Positions 27,816-35,829 of a stretch of 64,000 nucleotides of DNA are shown here, one piece after another (the first letter of the stretch is position 1; every line of letters starts with the position of its first letter). This stretch comes from Verrucomicrobiia bacterium DG1235 (GTDB lineage Bacteria > Verrucomicrobiota > Verrucomicrobiia > Opitutales > Opitutaceae). Location of the stretch: assembly GCA_000155695.1 (NCBI GenBank), contig DS990592.1, positions 5,272,882 to 5,336,881 of the forward strand, written 5' to 3'. Made by a program: the position numbers and the translations under genes. The notes under the pieces are model-generated. The model was not told the DNA's origin. It searched no databases and worked only from the letters and a program-made list of their open reading frames with translations.

Positions 27816-27955
27816 AAGGCCGGGAGGTTAGGGCTTTGTTTGGATTGGTAAAGCCTGCTTGCTGCAAAAATGAAGAGCTTGTCGTTGAATGGAATTCTAT
27901 GGCGTGAATTTCCTTCTGGATCTTCGAGGGGAATCGCGCAATGTGACCGCCAATT

Positions 27956-28438
27956 ATGAATGAGGTATTTAAGCTGCTAGCAGAAGGCGAGCGACTCAAC
28001 GATCGGCAGATGGCCGAAATTCTTGGCTTGTCCGTGGAAGAGGTTGAGGCGCAACTTGCTGCGTTGAAGGAAAAGGAACTCCTTCTCGGCTGGATTCCCG
28101 TGCTTAATCCGGAGAAGGACGACTCTCTTGCCGTGCGGGCTGCGATCGAGGTGAAGATCACCCCGGAGCGCGATGGCGGGTTCAATCGTCTGGCCCAGCG
28201 CATCAGCCGTTTCGACGAGGTCGAATCCTGCTACCTGATGTCTGGCGGCTACGATTTGCTGGTAGTGGTGAAGGGCGCCTCGTTGCACAAAGTGGCGAGC
28301 TTCGTTTCCGAGCGCCTTTCTACGATCGAGGGGGTGCTCTCGACGGCGACGCACTTCATGCTCCGTGCCTATAAGGAACAGGGCTACTTGATTGAACAAC
28401 CGGCGGAAGACAAGGCGCGTCTCGACGTGACGCCGTAG
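27956..28438 (+). CDS. Lrp/AsnC family transcriptional regulator
   Basis: A 160-residue regulator. The N-terminal helix-turn-helix is short (ERLNDRQMAEILGLSVEEVEAQLAALKE, 12-39). The C-terminal RAM/ACT-like ligand-binding domain (about 57-145) includes CYLMSGGYDLLVVVKG, the typical effector-site strand, and VLSTATHFML. The protein probably senses an amino acid. It sits 137 bp before a class I aminotransferase on the same strand, a pairing in which the regulator often controls the enzyme, though the target here is inferred. Confidence 0.9.
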   Translation: MNEVFKLLAEGERLNDRQMAEILGLSVEEVEAQLAALKEKELLLGWIPVLNPEKDDSLAVRAAIEVKITPERDGGFNRLAQRISRFDEVESCYLMSGGYDLLVVVKGASLHKVASFVSERLSTIEGVLSTATHFMLRAYKEQGYLIEQPAEDKARLDVTP

Positions 28439-28469
28439 CGGGGAGCGAAACGATACTTTCGAACCTTTC

Positions 28470-28498
28470 GAGCGGCCGCGACTTTTGTCACGCCGCTC
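28470..28498 (+). terminator. Hairpin between the Lrp-type and aminotransferase genes
   Basis: GAGCGGC (28470-28476) and GCCGCTC (28492-28498) pair, with an inner CGAC/GTCA helix around a bulge and a TTTT loop. Only a weak pyrimidine stretch follows. It could attenuate or end the regulator transcript before the aminotransferase gene. Confidence 0.4.
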
Positions 28499-28575
28499 TT
28501 CCAGTTTCTATACGCATCAAATTTTTGAATACGCGGTCGCTCTGACTGCCATTCCAACAAACAAAGCAAATACCA

Positions 28576-29748
28576 ATGTCTGAAGATCAAAACCGTTTTA
28601 TCGCCGATCATGTTATCGGACTCCCGCGCTCGGGAATCCGCGACTTCTTCGAGCTGGTGGCGGGTATGAAGGACGTCATCTCGCTGGGAATCGGCGAGCC
28701 GGACTTCACCACGCCCTGGCACATTCGCGAGGCGGCGATCTACGCATTGGAGAAGGGGCGCACTTTTTACACGTCGAACCTCGGCTTGATCGAGTTGCGG
28801 CGTGAAATTTCGTCATACGTCGGGCGGAACTTTGGTTTGGAGTACAATCCCCAAAACGAAGTCTTGGTCACGGTGGGCGTCTCGGAAGCGATGGATATCG
28901 CTTTGCGAGCGGTGCTTAATCCGGGCGACAAGGTGCTCTATCAGGACCCGTGTTTCGTATCCTACCATCCGACGGTGATGCTTGCTCATGGCGTTGGCGT
29001 GGCGATCAAGACGGATGCCGAGTCTGCTTTCACACTTCGGGCTGAGGAGGTGAAGAAATCCTGGGAGCCGGGCTGCAAGGTTCTGATGATTAACCTCCCT
29101 TGTAACCCGACCGGTGGCGTCGCCGAGCGCAAGGAGCTTGAGGAAATCGCGAAGTTCGCGGTCGAGAAGGACATGCTGGTCATTAGCGACGAGATCTACG
29201 CGGAGATGACTTACGAGGGGGAGCACGTCAGTATTGGCACCTTTCCGGGCATGCGCGAACGAACGATCTTCTTGCATGGCTTTTCGAAGGGCTGGGCGAT
29301 GACCGGTTGGCGATTGGGCTATGCCTGCGCTCCGGTAGCGTTGACCGAAGCCATGATGAAGGTGCATCAGTATTCGATGATGTGCGCTTCGATTATCGCT
29401 CAGGACGCGGGTATTGAGGCGCTTCGCAATGGCGACGAGGCGGTGAAGAAGATGCGTCAGGCCTACCAGCGTCGCCGCGATCTGGTGGTGCGTCGCTTCA
29501 ATGAAATTGGAATCGCTTGTCACAAGCCGAGCGCGACTTTTTACGCGTTTCCTAATATCACTTCGACTGGTCTTGACTCGGTAACTTTCGCCAAGCGCTT
29601 GCTTGAGGAGGAGAGCGTGGCTATGGTGCCGGGCACGGCTTTCGGTAAATATGGCGAAGGCTTTGTTCGCTGCAGTTTCGCGACGAGCTACGACCAGCTT
29701 GTCGAGGCCTGCAATCGCATCGAGCGTTTCGTCAATAGTTGTAAATAG
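28576..29748 (+). CDS. Class I/II PLP-dependent aminotransferase
   Basis: A 390-residue fold-type I aminotransferase of the aspartate/alanine type. Visible features are ISLGIGEPDFTTP (35-47), NLPCNPTGG for cofactor binding (173-181), SDEIYAEM (204-211) and the PLP lysine K238 in LHGFSKGWAMTGWRLG. The C-terminal arginine binding the substrate carboxylate lies in FVRCSFATS. Similar enzymes act on aspartate, alanine or aromatic amino acids, and sequence alone does not decide. The neighbouring Lrp-type regulator suggests amino-acid-responsive control. Confidence 0.93.
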   Translation: MSEDQNRFIADHVIGLPRSGIRDFFELVAGMKDVISLGIGEPDFTTPWHIREAAIYALEKGRTFYTSNLGLIELRREISSYVGRNFGLEYNPQNEVLVTVGVSEAMDIALRAVLNPGDKVLYQDPCFVSYHPTVMLAHGVGVAIKTDAESAFTLRAEEVKKSWEPGCKVLMINLPCNPTGGVAERKELEEIAKFAVEKDMLVISDEIYAEMTYEGEHVSIGTFPGMRERTIFLHGFSKGWAMTGWRLGYACAPVALTEAMMKVHQYSMMCASIIAQDAGIEALRNGDEAVKKMRQAYQRRRDLVVRRFNEIGIACHKPSATFYAFPNITSTGLDSVTFAKRLLEEESVAMVPGTAFGKYGEGFVRCSFATSYDQLVEACNRIERFVNSCK

Positions 29749-29783
29749 GATTCGAGTCGAATTCTTGTAAGTAAAATCTGGAT

Positions 29784-31190
29784 ATGAACTTCACAGTGGC
29801 AATCGTAGGCCGACCTAATGTTGGCAAGAGCCGCCTTTTTAATCGATTGGCGGGAAAACGCATTTCTATCGTTCACGATATGCCGGGCGTGACGCGTGAC
29901 ATCATCACGCGCGATTTGGACGACGGCTATACCTTGATGGATACGGGCGGTATGGGCCTGGTCGAAGGGATGAGCGATACGCCGGGCAAGATCGTGGACG
30001 CGGTCGAAGGGCAGATCGAGTTTTCTATCGACGCGGCGAACTTGATTTTGTTTGTGGTGGATGGCCGTGAAGGCTTGATGCCGCTCGACAAGCAGATGGC
30101 GGAGCGTCTTCGCAAGGGCGAGAAGCGGGTGATTCTTGTTATCAACAAGGTCGATACGGAACAGACCGCGATCAACGAGAAGGAGTTTTACCGATACGGA
30201 TTCGGAGAGCCGCATCTCGTATCCGCGGAACACGGACGAGGCATGAATACGCTTCGTCGCGAGGTTCTGAGGATTCGTGATGAAGTGGCCGGTCCGCCGA
30301 TAGAGGAGGAGGACGATGGCAAGAAGGTCTTGAAGGTTTGCTTCATTGGCCGTCCGAATGTTGGCAAGTCGTCTCTGAGCAACTGTCTGGTTCAGTCCGA
30401 GCGTTTCATCGTGAGCGACGTGCCCGGCACGACGCGCGACTCGATCGAAATGCCCTTTGTCTGGAAATCCAAGCGCGGCGAGGATTGGCATTTCATGCTG
30501 ACGGATACCGCTGGAATTCGGAAACAGACGAAGCTGAATTCTTCGGTCGAGTATTTCTCTCGCGTACGCTCGCTAGACGCGATTCGCGATGTGGACGTGG
30601 TCTTCATGGTTATCGACGCCAAGGAAGGGCCGACCAATCAGGACAAGGCGATCGCGGGCGAGGCGACCAAGGCAAACAAGCCAGTCGTCATCGTGGTCAA
30701 TAAGTGGGACCTTGCTCTGAAGGCCTGGGAAAACGAGGAGATCGATGGCTTCGAGACGGAGAAGCAATTCCGCGAGGCCTTCGAGAAAGGGATTCACCGC
30801 GAGCTGTTTTTTGTACCCGGATCTCCGATACGCTTCGTATCTGCGAAGGAAGGAATCGATGTTGAGAAGATCCTTCTTTCCGCCCGCCAGTTGAACAAGC
30901 GTCAGGCCCGCACCATTCCGACGGGGCGTCTGAACAATAAGCTTTATAAGATGGCCGAGCGTCTGCCAGCTCCGAAGCAGGATGGGCGTCGCTTCCGCAT
31001 CTACTACGCGGTGCACACTGGAAACTATCCGTATCGATTTAAGATTTTCTGTAATCAGGCCAAGAAGCTGAGCGATTCTTACAGGCGCTTTTTGTTGAAG
31101 GGGCTTGTGCAGGAGTTTGAGCTCGATGGGTGTCCGATGGTCTTCGATTTGGTGAACAAGACGAACCCTTACGTCCAGGAAGAGCGCTAG
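29784..31190 (+). CDS. der: Ribosome-assembly GTPase Der (EngA)
   Basis: A 468-residue double GTPase needed for 50S subunit maturation. The first G domain has GRPNVGKSRLFNRL near the N-terminus, DTGG and NKVD. The second has GRPNVGKSSLSNCL (about 188-201), DTAG and NKWD. A C-terminal KH-like domain follows (from about 360). Both GTP-binding sites are intact. It begins 35 bp after the aminotransferase gene. Confidence 0.97.
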   Translation: MNFTVAIVGRPNVGKSRLFNRLAGKRISIVHDMPGVTRDIITRDLDDGYTLMDTGGMGLVEGMSDTPGKIVDAVEGQIEFSIDAANLILFVVDGREGLMPLDKQMAERLRKGEKRVILVINKVDTEQTAINEKEFYRYGFGEPHLVSAEHGRGMNTLRREVLRIRDEVAGPPIEEEDDGKKVLKVCFIGRPNVGKSSLSNCLVQSERFIVSDVPGTTRDSIEMPFVWKSKRGEDWHFMLTDTAGIRKQTKLNSSVEYFSRVRSLDAIRDVDVVFMVIDAKEGPTNQDKAIAGEATKANKPVVIVVNKWDLALKAWENEEIDGFETEKQFREAFEKGIHRELFFVPGSPIRFVSAKEGIDVEKILLSARQLNKRQARTIPTGRLNNKLYKMAERLPAPKQDGRRFRIYYAVHTGNYPYRFKIFCNQAKKLSDSYRRFLLKGLVQEFELDGCPMVFDLVNKTNPYVQEER

Positions 31191-31257
31191 GAGATCTCGG
31201 GACTTTTGATCTACGGGATGGACGCGGGCTGAAGCTCCGCGCTACTTTTGGCTGAAG

Positions 31258-32241
31258 ATGGCGTTTCGAATGATATTTATGGGTTCCGACTCGATCGCTC
31301 TGCCGGCGCTGGAAGCAGTGGCGGCGGGGAGGTGCGGCGAGATCGAATTAGTGGCGGTCTATACGCAGCCAGATCGGCCGCGCGGGCGCGGCAAGAAGGT
31401 GGCGCCGAATGAGATCAAAACGTGGACTCTGGAGCGAGGCTTGCCGGTTTTTCAGCCTGAGAAGATGGGCAAGGCGGAGCGGCTGGAGATCGAGGCGATG
31501 GGGGCGGATTCGATTTTGGTGATGGCCTATGGGCATATCTTATCGCAGAAGCTAATCGATACTCCGAAGTTCGGTATCTGGAATTTGCATACATCGCTCC
31601 TGCCGAAGTATCGCGGCGCTTCGCCGATTCAGTGCGCGGTGGCGAGTGGAGATTCCGAGACTGGCGTCTCGCTCATGAAGATGGTTCGCGAGATGGATGC
31701 AGGTCCGGTGCTCGACGTGGAGTGCGTTAGTATTGGAGAAGAGGATACGGCACTTGATGTCGAGGCGAAGTTGTCGGCGGCCTGTGTGCCGCTTCTGCAG
31801 CGTGGCTTGCCGCATGCTCATGCGGGAGATCCAACGCTGGCGGAGCAAGACCCGGAGCGGGCAAGTTTTGTGCGCAAGTTAGGCAAGGAAGATGGGGAAC
31901 TGGATTTTCGGGTATCCGGGAAGGTGTTGGCCAAGCGAATTAACGGGCTTTTCCCGTGGCCGGCGACGCGTGCTTGTTTAGGCGAGGTTTTGATTAAGGT
32001 CGGACTGGCCACGAGCGACGATGCTGAGCTTGAAGCGAAGCCGGGGACGGTGATGGGCATCGAACCAGAAGGGCTTCGGGTTGCTTGCGGCCATGGTTCC
32101 GTGTTGTTGAAGCGTTTGCAGCGGCCGGGTGGCAAGATGCTTGCGGCGGCGGAATTTTTGCGAGGATTCGATCTGCCAGTTGGCAGTGTCTTCGATTCTC
32201 GGGCGATGTCGGAACTTGTGACGGCTGAACACGTCCGTTGA
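31258..32241 (+). CDS. fmt: Methionyl-tRNA formyltransferase
   Basis: A 327-residue enzyme that formylates initiator Met-tRNA using 10-formyl-THF. The N-terminal Rossmann domain starts FRMIFMGSDSIALPAL. The catalytic segment is intact, with NLHTSLLPKYRGASPIQ (N, H and the later D in MDAGPVL), followed by the SLL loop and a C-terminal OB-like domain. The usual partner def is not adjacent; der precedes it. Confidence 0.96.
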   Translation: MAFRMIFMGSDSIALPALEAVAAGRCGEIELVAVYTQPDRPRGRGKKVAPNEIKTWTLERGLPVFQPEKMGKAERLEIEAMGADSILVMAYGHILSQKLIDTPKFGIWNLHTSLLPKYRGASPIQCAVASGDSETGVSLMKMVREMDAGPVLDVECVSIGEEDTALDVEAKLSAACVPLLQRGLPHAHAGDPTLAEQDPERASFVRKLGKEDGELDFRVSGKVLAKRINGLFPWPATRACLGEVLIKVGLATSDDAELEAKPGTVMGIEPEGLRVACGHGSVLLKRLQRPGGKMLAAAEFLRGFDLPVGSVFDSRAMSELVTAEHVR

Positions 32242-32250
32242 TTAGTCGGC

Positions 32251-32273
32251 AGAAGAAGCCTTGCGCTTCTTCT
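32251..32273 (+). terminator. Hairpin after fmt
   Basis: AGAAGAAGC (32251-32259) and GCTTCTTCT (32265-32273) form a perfect 9-bp stem with a 5-base loop, 10 bp past the fmt stop. No T run follows, so termination strength is doubtful. Confidence 0.45.
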
Positions 32274-32316
32274 AAACACTTGTTTTCGAAAACAGAATTA
32301 CCCAGCATTTGAAATT

Positions 32317-32931
32317 ATGATTCGCACCCCCAAATTTGTTCTCGCCGTAGTCTTTGCCGTCGCTGCGTTTTGTTCGCAGGCGATTGCCCAGTCCTCCAAT
32401 CTTCAGTACCAAGTTGCGAACTTGGTGGAAGATCAGCGTTTGATGATGGAACAGATGCGCGGCGTGTTGACGGAGATGGACGAGCTACGCCGCGAGAACT
32501 CGCGACTGCGCGCTCTGGTTGAGGATTACCAGGGCAAGGTCGATCGTCAGTCCGGCAATTACGCGACAGTCGGTCAGGTGAACGAGCTGGTTCGCAAGAC
32601 GGTTTCTTCGCTGGAGGCTCGAGACGATGTGATGCGCAAGGAGTTGGTGGCCCAGTTTGGAAAGCAGTTGGACGAGTTTGCGAAGAAGATCGAGGGAGCG
32701 ATTAATTCCGTACCTTCGATTGCGAAACCCGATCCGAATGTGAGGACGGATTTTCCCAGTAACTATCCCTCTTCGGGAGTTCCTTATAACGTAGCTCCGG
32801 GGGATAGTCTCGCCGGGATTGCGAAGAAGTTTAATTCGCGTATCGACTGGATTCAAAACGCTAACAAGATTTCGGACCCTCGACTCCTTCAGGTCGGTCA
32901 AAGAATTTTCGTTCCTCAAGCATCCGAATAG
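32317..32931 (+). CDS. Exported LysM-domain protein with coiled coil
   Basis: A 204-residue protein. The signal peptide is about 1-24 (VVFAVAAFCSQAIA-QSS). A coiled coil follows (about 30-75), then a second helical region (80-130). A C-terminal LysM peptidoglycan-binding domain completes it (about 157-202; VPYNVAPGDSLAGIAKKFNS to GQRIFVPQ). It probably sits in the periplasm attached to peptidoglycan. The gene ends 13 bp before parB, so co-transcription is likely, though a functional link to ParB is not implied. Confidence 0.85.
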   Translation: MIRTPKFVLAVVFAVAAFCSQAIAQSSNLQYQVANLVEDQRLMMEQMRGVLTEMDELRRENSRLRALVEDYQGKVDRQSGNYATVGQVNELVRKTVSSLEARDDVMRKELVAQFGKQLDEFAKKIEGAINSVPSIAKPDPNVRTDFPSNYPSSGVPYNVAPGDSLAGIAKKFNSRIDWIQNANKISDPRLLQVGQRIFVPQASE

Positions 32932-32944
32932 ATCCCCACACCAC

Positions 32945-33919
32945 ATGGCGAAAGCGAAACCCAGATTGGGCAAAGGGCTAGCCGGCCTCATTTCCGGTAA
33001 CACAGCAAACAAGACGGCGTCTCCTGCCAAGAAAACGGTCGCGCCAGCCGCGACTAAAAAGCAGGCAGCATCAGGAAAGGCTTCGCCCGCTCCCGCTCTG
33101 AAGGAGGAAGTCGTTGGCAATGCCAGTTTCCTAGAGCTCTCTGTTTCGAAGGTGGAGCCGAATCCTTATCAGCCGCGGCGCGAGTTTGAGGAAAGCCAGC
33201 TTTCCGATCTCGCCGAGAGCATTCGCAGCGAGGGATTGATTCAGCCGATCGTGGTGCGCGAAGTGGATGGACGCTATCAGCTCATCGCTGGCGAGCGCCG
33301 CTGGCGGGCTTTTAAGTTATTGAAGATCAGCAAGATTCCGGCCCGTATCATCAAGGCGGGGGATTCCTCGTCGGCTTCGATGGCGCTGATCGAGAACTTG
33401 CAGCGGGAGAACCTGAACCCGATCGAAGAGGCGCTAGGCTACGCGAGTCTCTTGCGGGATTTCGATTTGAAGCAGGAGCAAGTCGCGGAGCGTGTCGGCA
33501 AGGGGCGCGCTACGATCGCGAATTCGCTTCGCTTGCTGACGTTGCCGGACGAGGTGCGCGGCTATCTTTCCACCGGATTGCTTTCGACGGGGCATGCGAA
33601 GGTATTGCTCGGGCTCGAGGCGAAGGCGGAGCAAACGCTGATCGCGCGCCGCATTATAGAAGAGGGCGTAAGCGTGCGCGGCACGGAGGCCTTGATCGAG
33701 TCGATGAAGCGCTCCGGCAAGGGCAAGCAAAGTAGCGGGCGGCCCGTGAGTTCTGCGGAAGCGGCGGCTATTGAGGACATCGAAAAGCGTATGGTTTCCT
33801 ATCTGAACGCAAAGGTTGCTCTCAACCACACGCCCAAGAAGGGGAAGATTTTGATCGAGTACACGGGCAACGACGATTTGCAGCGGATTCTCGAAAAGAT
33901 CGGTTTGGAGGAAGGTTGA
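32945..33919 (+). CDS. parB: Chromosome-partitioning protein ParB
   Basis: A 324-residue CTP-dependent DNA clamp that loads at parS sites and works with ParA. The N-terminal basic stretch PRLGKGLAGLISG is typical. A variable linker rich in K/A/P follows. The ParB/Srx domain has NPYQPRREF, GLIQPIVVRE and the CTP-binding GERRWRAF. The helix-turn-helix has QEQVAERVGKGRATIANSLRLL, and a C-terminal dimer domain ends the protein. The ATG at 32945 was chosen because its protein begins with the family N-terminus; the open frame upstream overlaps the LysM gene. parA is not in the window. Confidence 0.96.
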   Translation: MAKAKPRLGKGLAGLISGNTANKTASPAKKTVAPAATKKQAASGKASPAPALKEEVVGNASFLELSVSKVEPNPYQPRREFEESQLSDLAESIRSEGLIQPIVVREVDGRYQLIAGERRWRAFKLLKISKIPARIIKAGDSSSASMALIENLQRENLNPIEEALGYASLLRDFDLKQEQVAERVGKGRATIANSLRLLTLPDEVRGYLSTGLLSTGHAKVLLGLEAKAEQTLIARRIIEEGVSVRGTEALIESMKRSGKGKQSSGRPVSSAEAAAIEDIEKRMVSYLNAKVALNHTPKKGKILIEYTGNDDLQRILEKIGLEEG

Positions 33920-34008
33920 GGACGAATCTCCAGACAGTAGGCTGTTTCCTTGGCGGTTTACGTCCTTGACAAGGTAAAATCCTTTTTCGACTGTCTCCGG
34001 CTCTCATT

Positions 34009-34446
34009 ATGGAATTTCTTAACGCCTTACTCACTGTAGTCCTAGTACTCGTCTCGGTTTTCATGATCCTTCTGGTGCTCATGCAACGCGGCAGCGCCAA
34101 CGGCGGCCTCGGCGCGGCGATGGGCGGCGGCATGGCTGAATCAGCCCTAGGCGCGGAGACGACGAGCGTACTTTCCAAGTGGACCCGCAACACGGCTATC
34201 GTGTTTTTCGTGCTCACCTTTGGACTCTATCTTTCCAAGCTCAATCAGCACGAGTTGGCGATGAAGGAAGAGGCATCCGCTCTTCCGGAAATCGAAGCGA
34301 CTGAGCCAAGCGCGGCTTCCAGCATGCTTCAGGAGTTGATTTCGCAATCCGAGGACCTCGAAGCCGCCGCGACTGATGCGGCGGTCGAAGCTGAGGCAGC
34401 TGTGGAAGGCGCTGCGGAAGAGCTTCCGGTTCCTGCCGAACAATAG
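34009..34446 (+). CDS. secG: Protein translocase subunit SecG
   Basis: A 145-residue SecYEG accessory subunit. It has two membrane helices (about 5-25 and 61-78) joined by the family loop LMQRGSANGGLGAAMGGG, which is the SecG hallmark. The C-terminal extension (80-145) is acidic and alanine-rich, longer than in E. coli (110 residues). It is followed by a strong terminator that overlaps the start of the next gene. Confidence 0.93.
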   Translation: MEFLNALLTVVLVLVSVFMILLVLMQRGSANGGLGAAMGGGMAESALGAETTSVLSKWTRNTAIVFFVLTFGLYLSKLNQHELAMKEEASALPEIEATEPSAASSMLQELISQSEDLEAAATDAAVEAEAAVEGAAEELPVPAEQ

Positions 34447-34477
34447 GCGAAATCGCCTGAAAAGGAAACTTTATCAA

Positions 34478-35449
34478 ATGGCCGGGTCTACCCAACACAT
34501 GGGAAAGAGCCCGGCCTTTTTTGTGTCTGTATTCAATCGATGGTTAACCCCGCTGGGCGTGTGTGTGCTGGTTGTTTCTTTGCTTGCTGCGCAAGCGGAG
34601 GCTCAGAGGCGACTGACTCCGAGTCCGCTTGATACCTTGGGCGAAGAGGTCAGCCAGGCGGATGGGCTTGAGATACTGAACACGTTTCGCCGGATGGGCG
34701 TGGCTGGGGACTATCGTCTGAGTTTTCAGCTTCGCATCATGCCGCGTCGTGAAAAGACGACCACGGTGTCAGGGCTGTTGCTGGGAACGCAGTCTGCGTA
34801 TGGTCCGCTGACCCGTATCGATGTGGCTCTGAAGCCGTCGGACGTAACGGAGCGAGGAGAGCTGGTGCCGGCCGAGGTGAAGCGGCTCCTTCTGCAGAAC
34901 GGAATTTTCGCGAACGCCTTGGAGGCGAATAGCTGGGAAGGGGAGGAGACTGCTTCCAGTTTGATCGAGTCTAGCGAGTACTTCGATGGGATCGCCGGCA
35001 GTGATTTCACGGTATTTGATTTGTTGATGCCGTTTACCTTTTGGCAGGAATTTCGTTACGAAGGACGAACGACGACGCGGAGTCGGCCAACGCATGTGTT
35101 TTCGCTTTACCCTCCCGAAGAGGACGAGCAAATGAAAGAGCATGTATCCAGTGTGCGGATATATCTCGACGAGGAGTTTCACGTGCTGAATCGAGTGGAG
35201 ATCTTCGATGCGGCGGAAGAGTTGTCGAAGACCGTTTCGGTGGTCGCTTTTAAGATCGTGGATGGGCAAGGCGTGCTCAGTCAGGTCGACGTGCGCAATG
35301 AAAAGACGCGTGACAAGACGCGCTTCAAGGTGCTCGACGCGGCGATCGGAGTTGGCGTGCCGGAATGGGTTTTCGAGCTCGATGGCTTGTCGAAGAATAT
35401 CTACGGCACGGAGCTCTCTTTTCTAAAGGCGGCGAAAGTGGAAGAGTAG
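34478..35449 (+). CDS. LolA-like outer-membrane lipoprotein-sorting family protein
   Basis: A 323-residue exported protein. The signal peptide is in the first 42 residues (WLTPLGVCVLVVSLLAAQAEA-QRR). The mature part resembles the LolA-like / lipoprotein-sorting beta-fold family: a GDYRLSFQLRI strand near its start, DFTVFDLLMPFTFWQEFRYEG in the middle and repeated beta strands later. The ATG at 34478 has AAGGA upstream. However, the first codons lie inside the terminator hairpin after secG, so starts at 34499 (ATG) or 34523 (GTG) are alternatives that keep the signal peptide. The role is inferred from fold similarity only. Confidence 0.6.
   Translation: MAGSTQHMGKSPAFFVSVFNRWLTPLGVCVLVVSLLAAQAEAQRRLTPSPLDTLGEEVSQADGLEILNTFRRMGVAGDYRLSFQLRIMPRREKTTTVSGLLLGTQSAYGPLTRIDVALKPSDVTERGELVPAEVKRLLLQNGIFANALEANSWEGEETASSLIESSEYFDGIAGSDFTVFDLLMPFTFWQEFRYEGRTTTRSRPTHVFSLYPPEEDEQMKEHVSSVRIYLDEEFHVLNRVEIFDAAEELSKTVSVVAFKIVDGQGVLSQVDVRNEKTRDKTRFKVLDAAIGVGVPEWVFELDGLSKNIYGTELSFLKAAKVEE
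34480..34522 (+). terminator. Rho-independent terminator after secG, overlapping next start codon
   Basis: GGCCGGG (34480-34486) pairs with CCCGGCC (34510-34516), with an inner CCCA/TGGG helix (34491-34494, 34500-34503), followed by six T. The first G of the stem is the G of the next gene's ATG, so the element can terminate secG transcripts or occlude that start. Confidence 0.85.
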
Positions 35450-35459
35450 GTCGCGTTCC

Positions 35460-35672
35460 TCAATAGAGGGAGCGTTCGACGATTTGCTGGAGGCTTTCGT
35501 TTATGGGGCGGAAGACGGCGAATGCCTCGGCCAGTTTCTGGTCGTTGTTGAGGAGTCCCAGCTTGAGGAATCCGGAGGCGAGGACGGTGGCGCCAGCGAT
35601 GACGAAGCAGCAGAGACAGACTTTGGTGATGCGAAATGCGACGCGTTGGCGAATGGAGTTTATGGAATTCAT
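35460..35672 (-). CDS. Small membrane protein of unknown function
   Basis: A 70-residue protein with one hydrophobic segment (about 15-34, ITKVCLCCFVIAGATVLASG) preceded by basic residues, so the N-terminus is likely cytoplasmic. No family is recognised. It is convergent with the LolA-like gene (10-bp gap) and diverges from the sigma-54 activator gene. No clear Shine-Dalgarno precedes it, which limits confidence. Confidence 0.45.
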   Translation of the reverse strand: MNSINSIRQRVAFRITKVCLCCFVIAGATVLASGFLKLGLLNNDQKLAEAFAVFRPINESLQQIVERSLY

Positions 35673-35810
35673 GCTGATCGTGTTTGCAGCGCGGGTGCCA
35701 GAATGAGTGAGGGTTTTCTAAGTTTCTGCTGTAGAGGGAAATGTGATTTCGTTGTGTTGCGCTTTTTTGATTTGAATGGGTTGTTTAGGCGGATATTGAC
35801 TGAAGGCGTT

Positions 35811-35825
35811 GTACAAATATTGTAC
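35811..35825. promoter_or_regulatory. Perfect operator palindrome at the start of the sigma-54 activator gene
   Basis: GTACAA-ATA-TTGTAC is a perfect 15-bp dyad ending 4 bp before the ATG at 35830. A possible -35 TTGACT lies at 35796-35801 and a -10-like TATTGT (35818-35823) overlaps the dyad. If used, transcription would begin at about the ATG, giving a leaderless mRNA, and the dyad would act as a repressor or autoregulation site. The promoter is speculative; the palindrome is certain. Confidence 0.6.
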
Positions 35826-35829
35826 GGGG

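Noticed and set aside
26808..27851. 347-codon open frame opposite ffh
   Set aside because: Antisense to a complete ffh; no motif or ribosome-binding site, acidic and glycine-rich as expected of a mirror frame.
28470..28498. Riboswitch before the aminotransferase gene
   Set aside because: Only a single bulged hairpin is visible; no known aptamer pattern was recognised.
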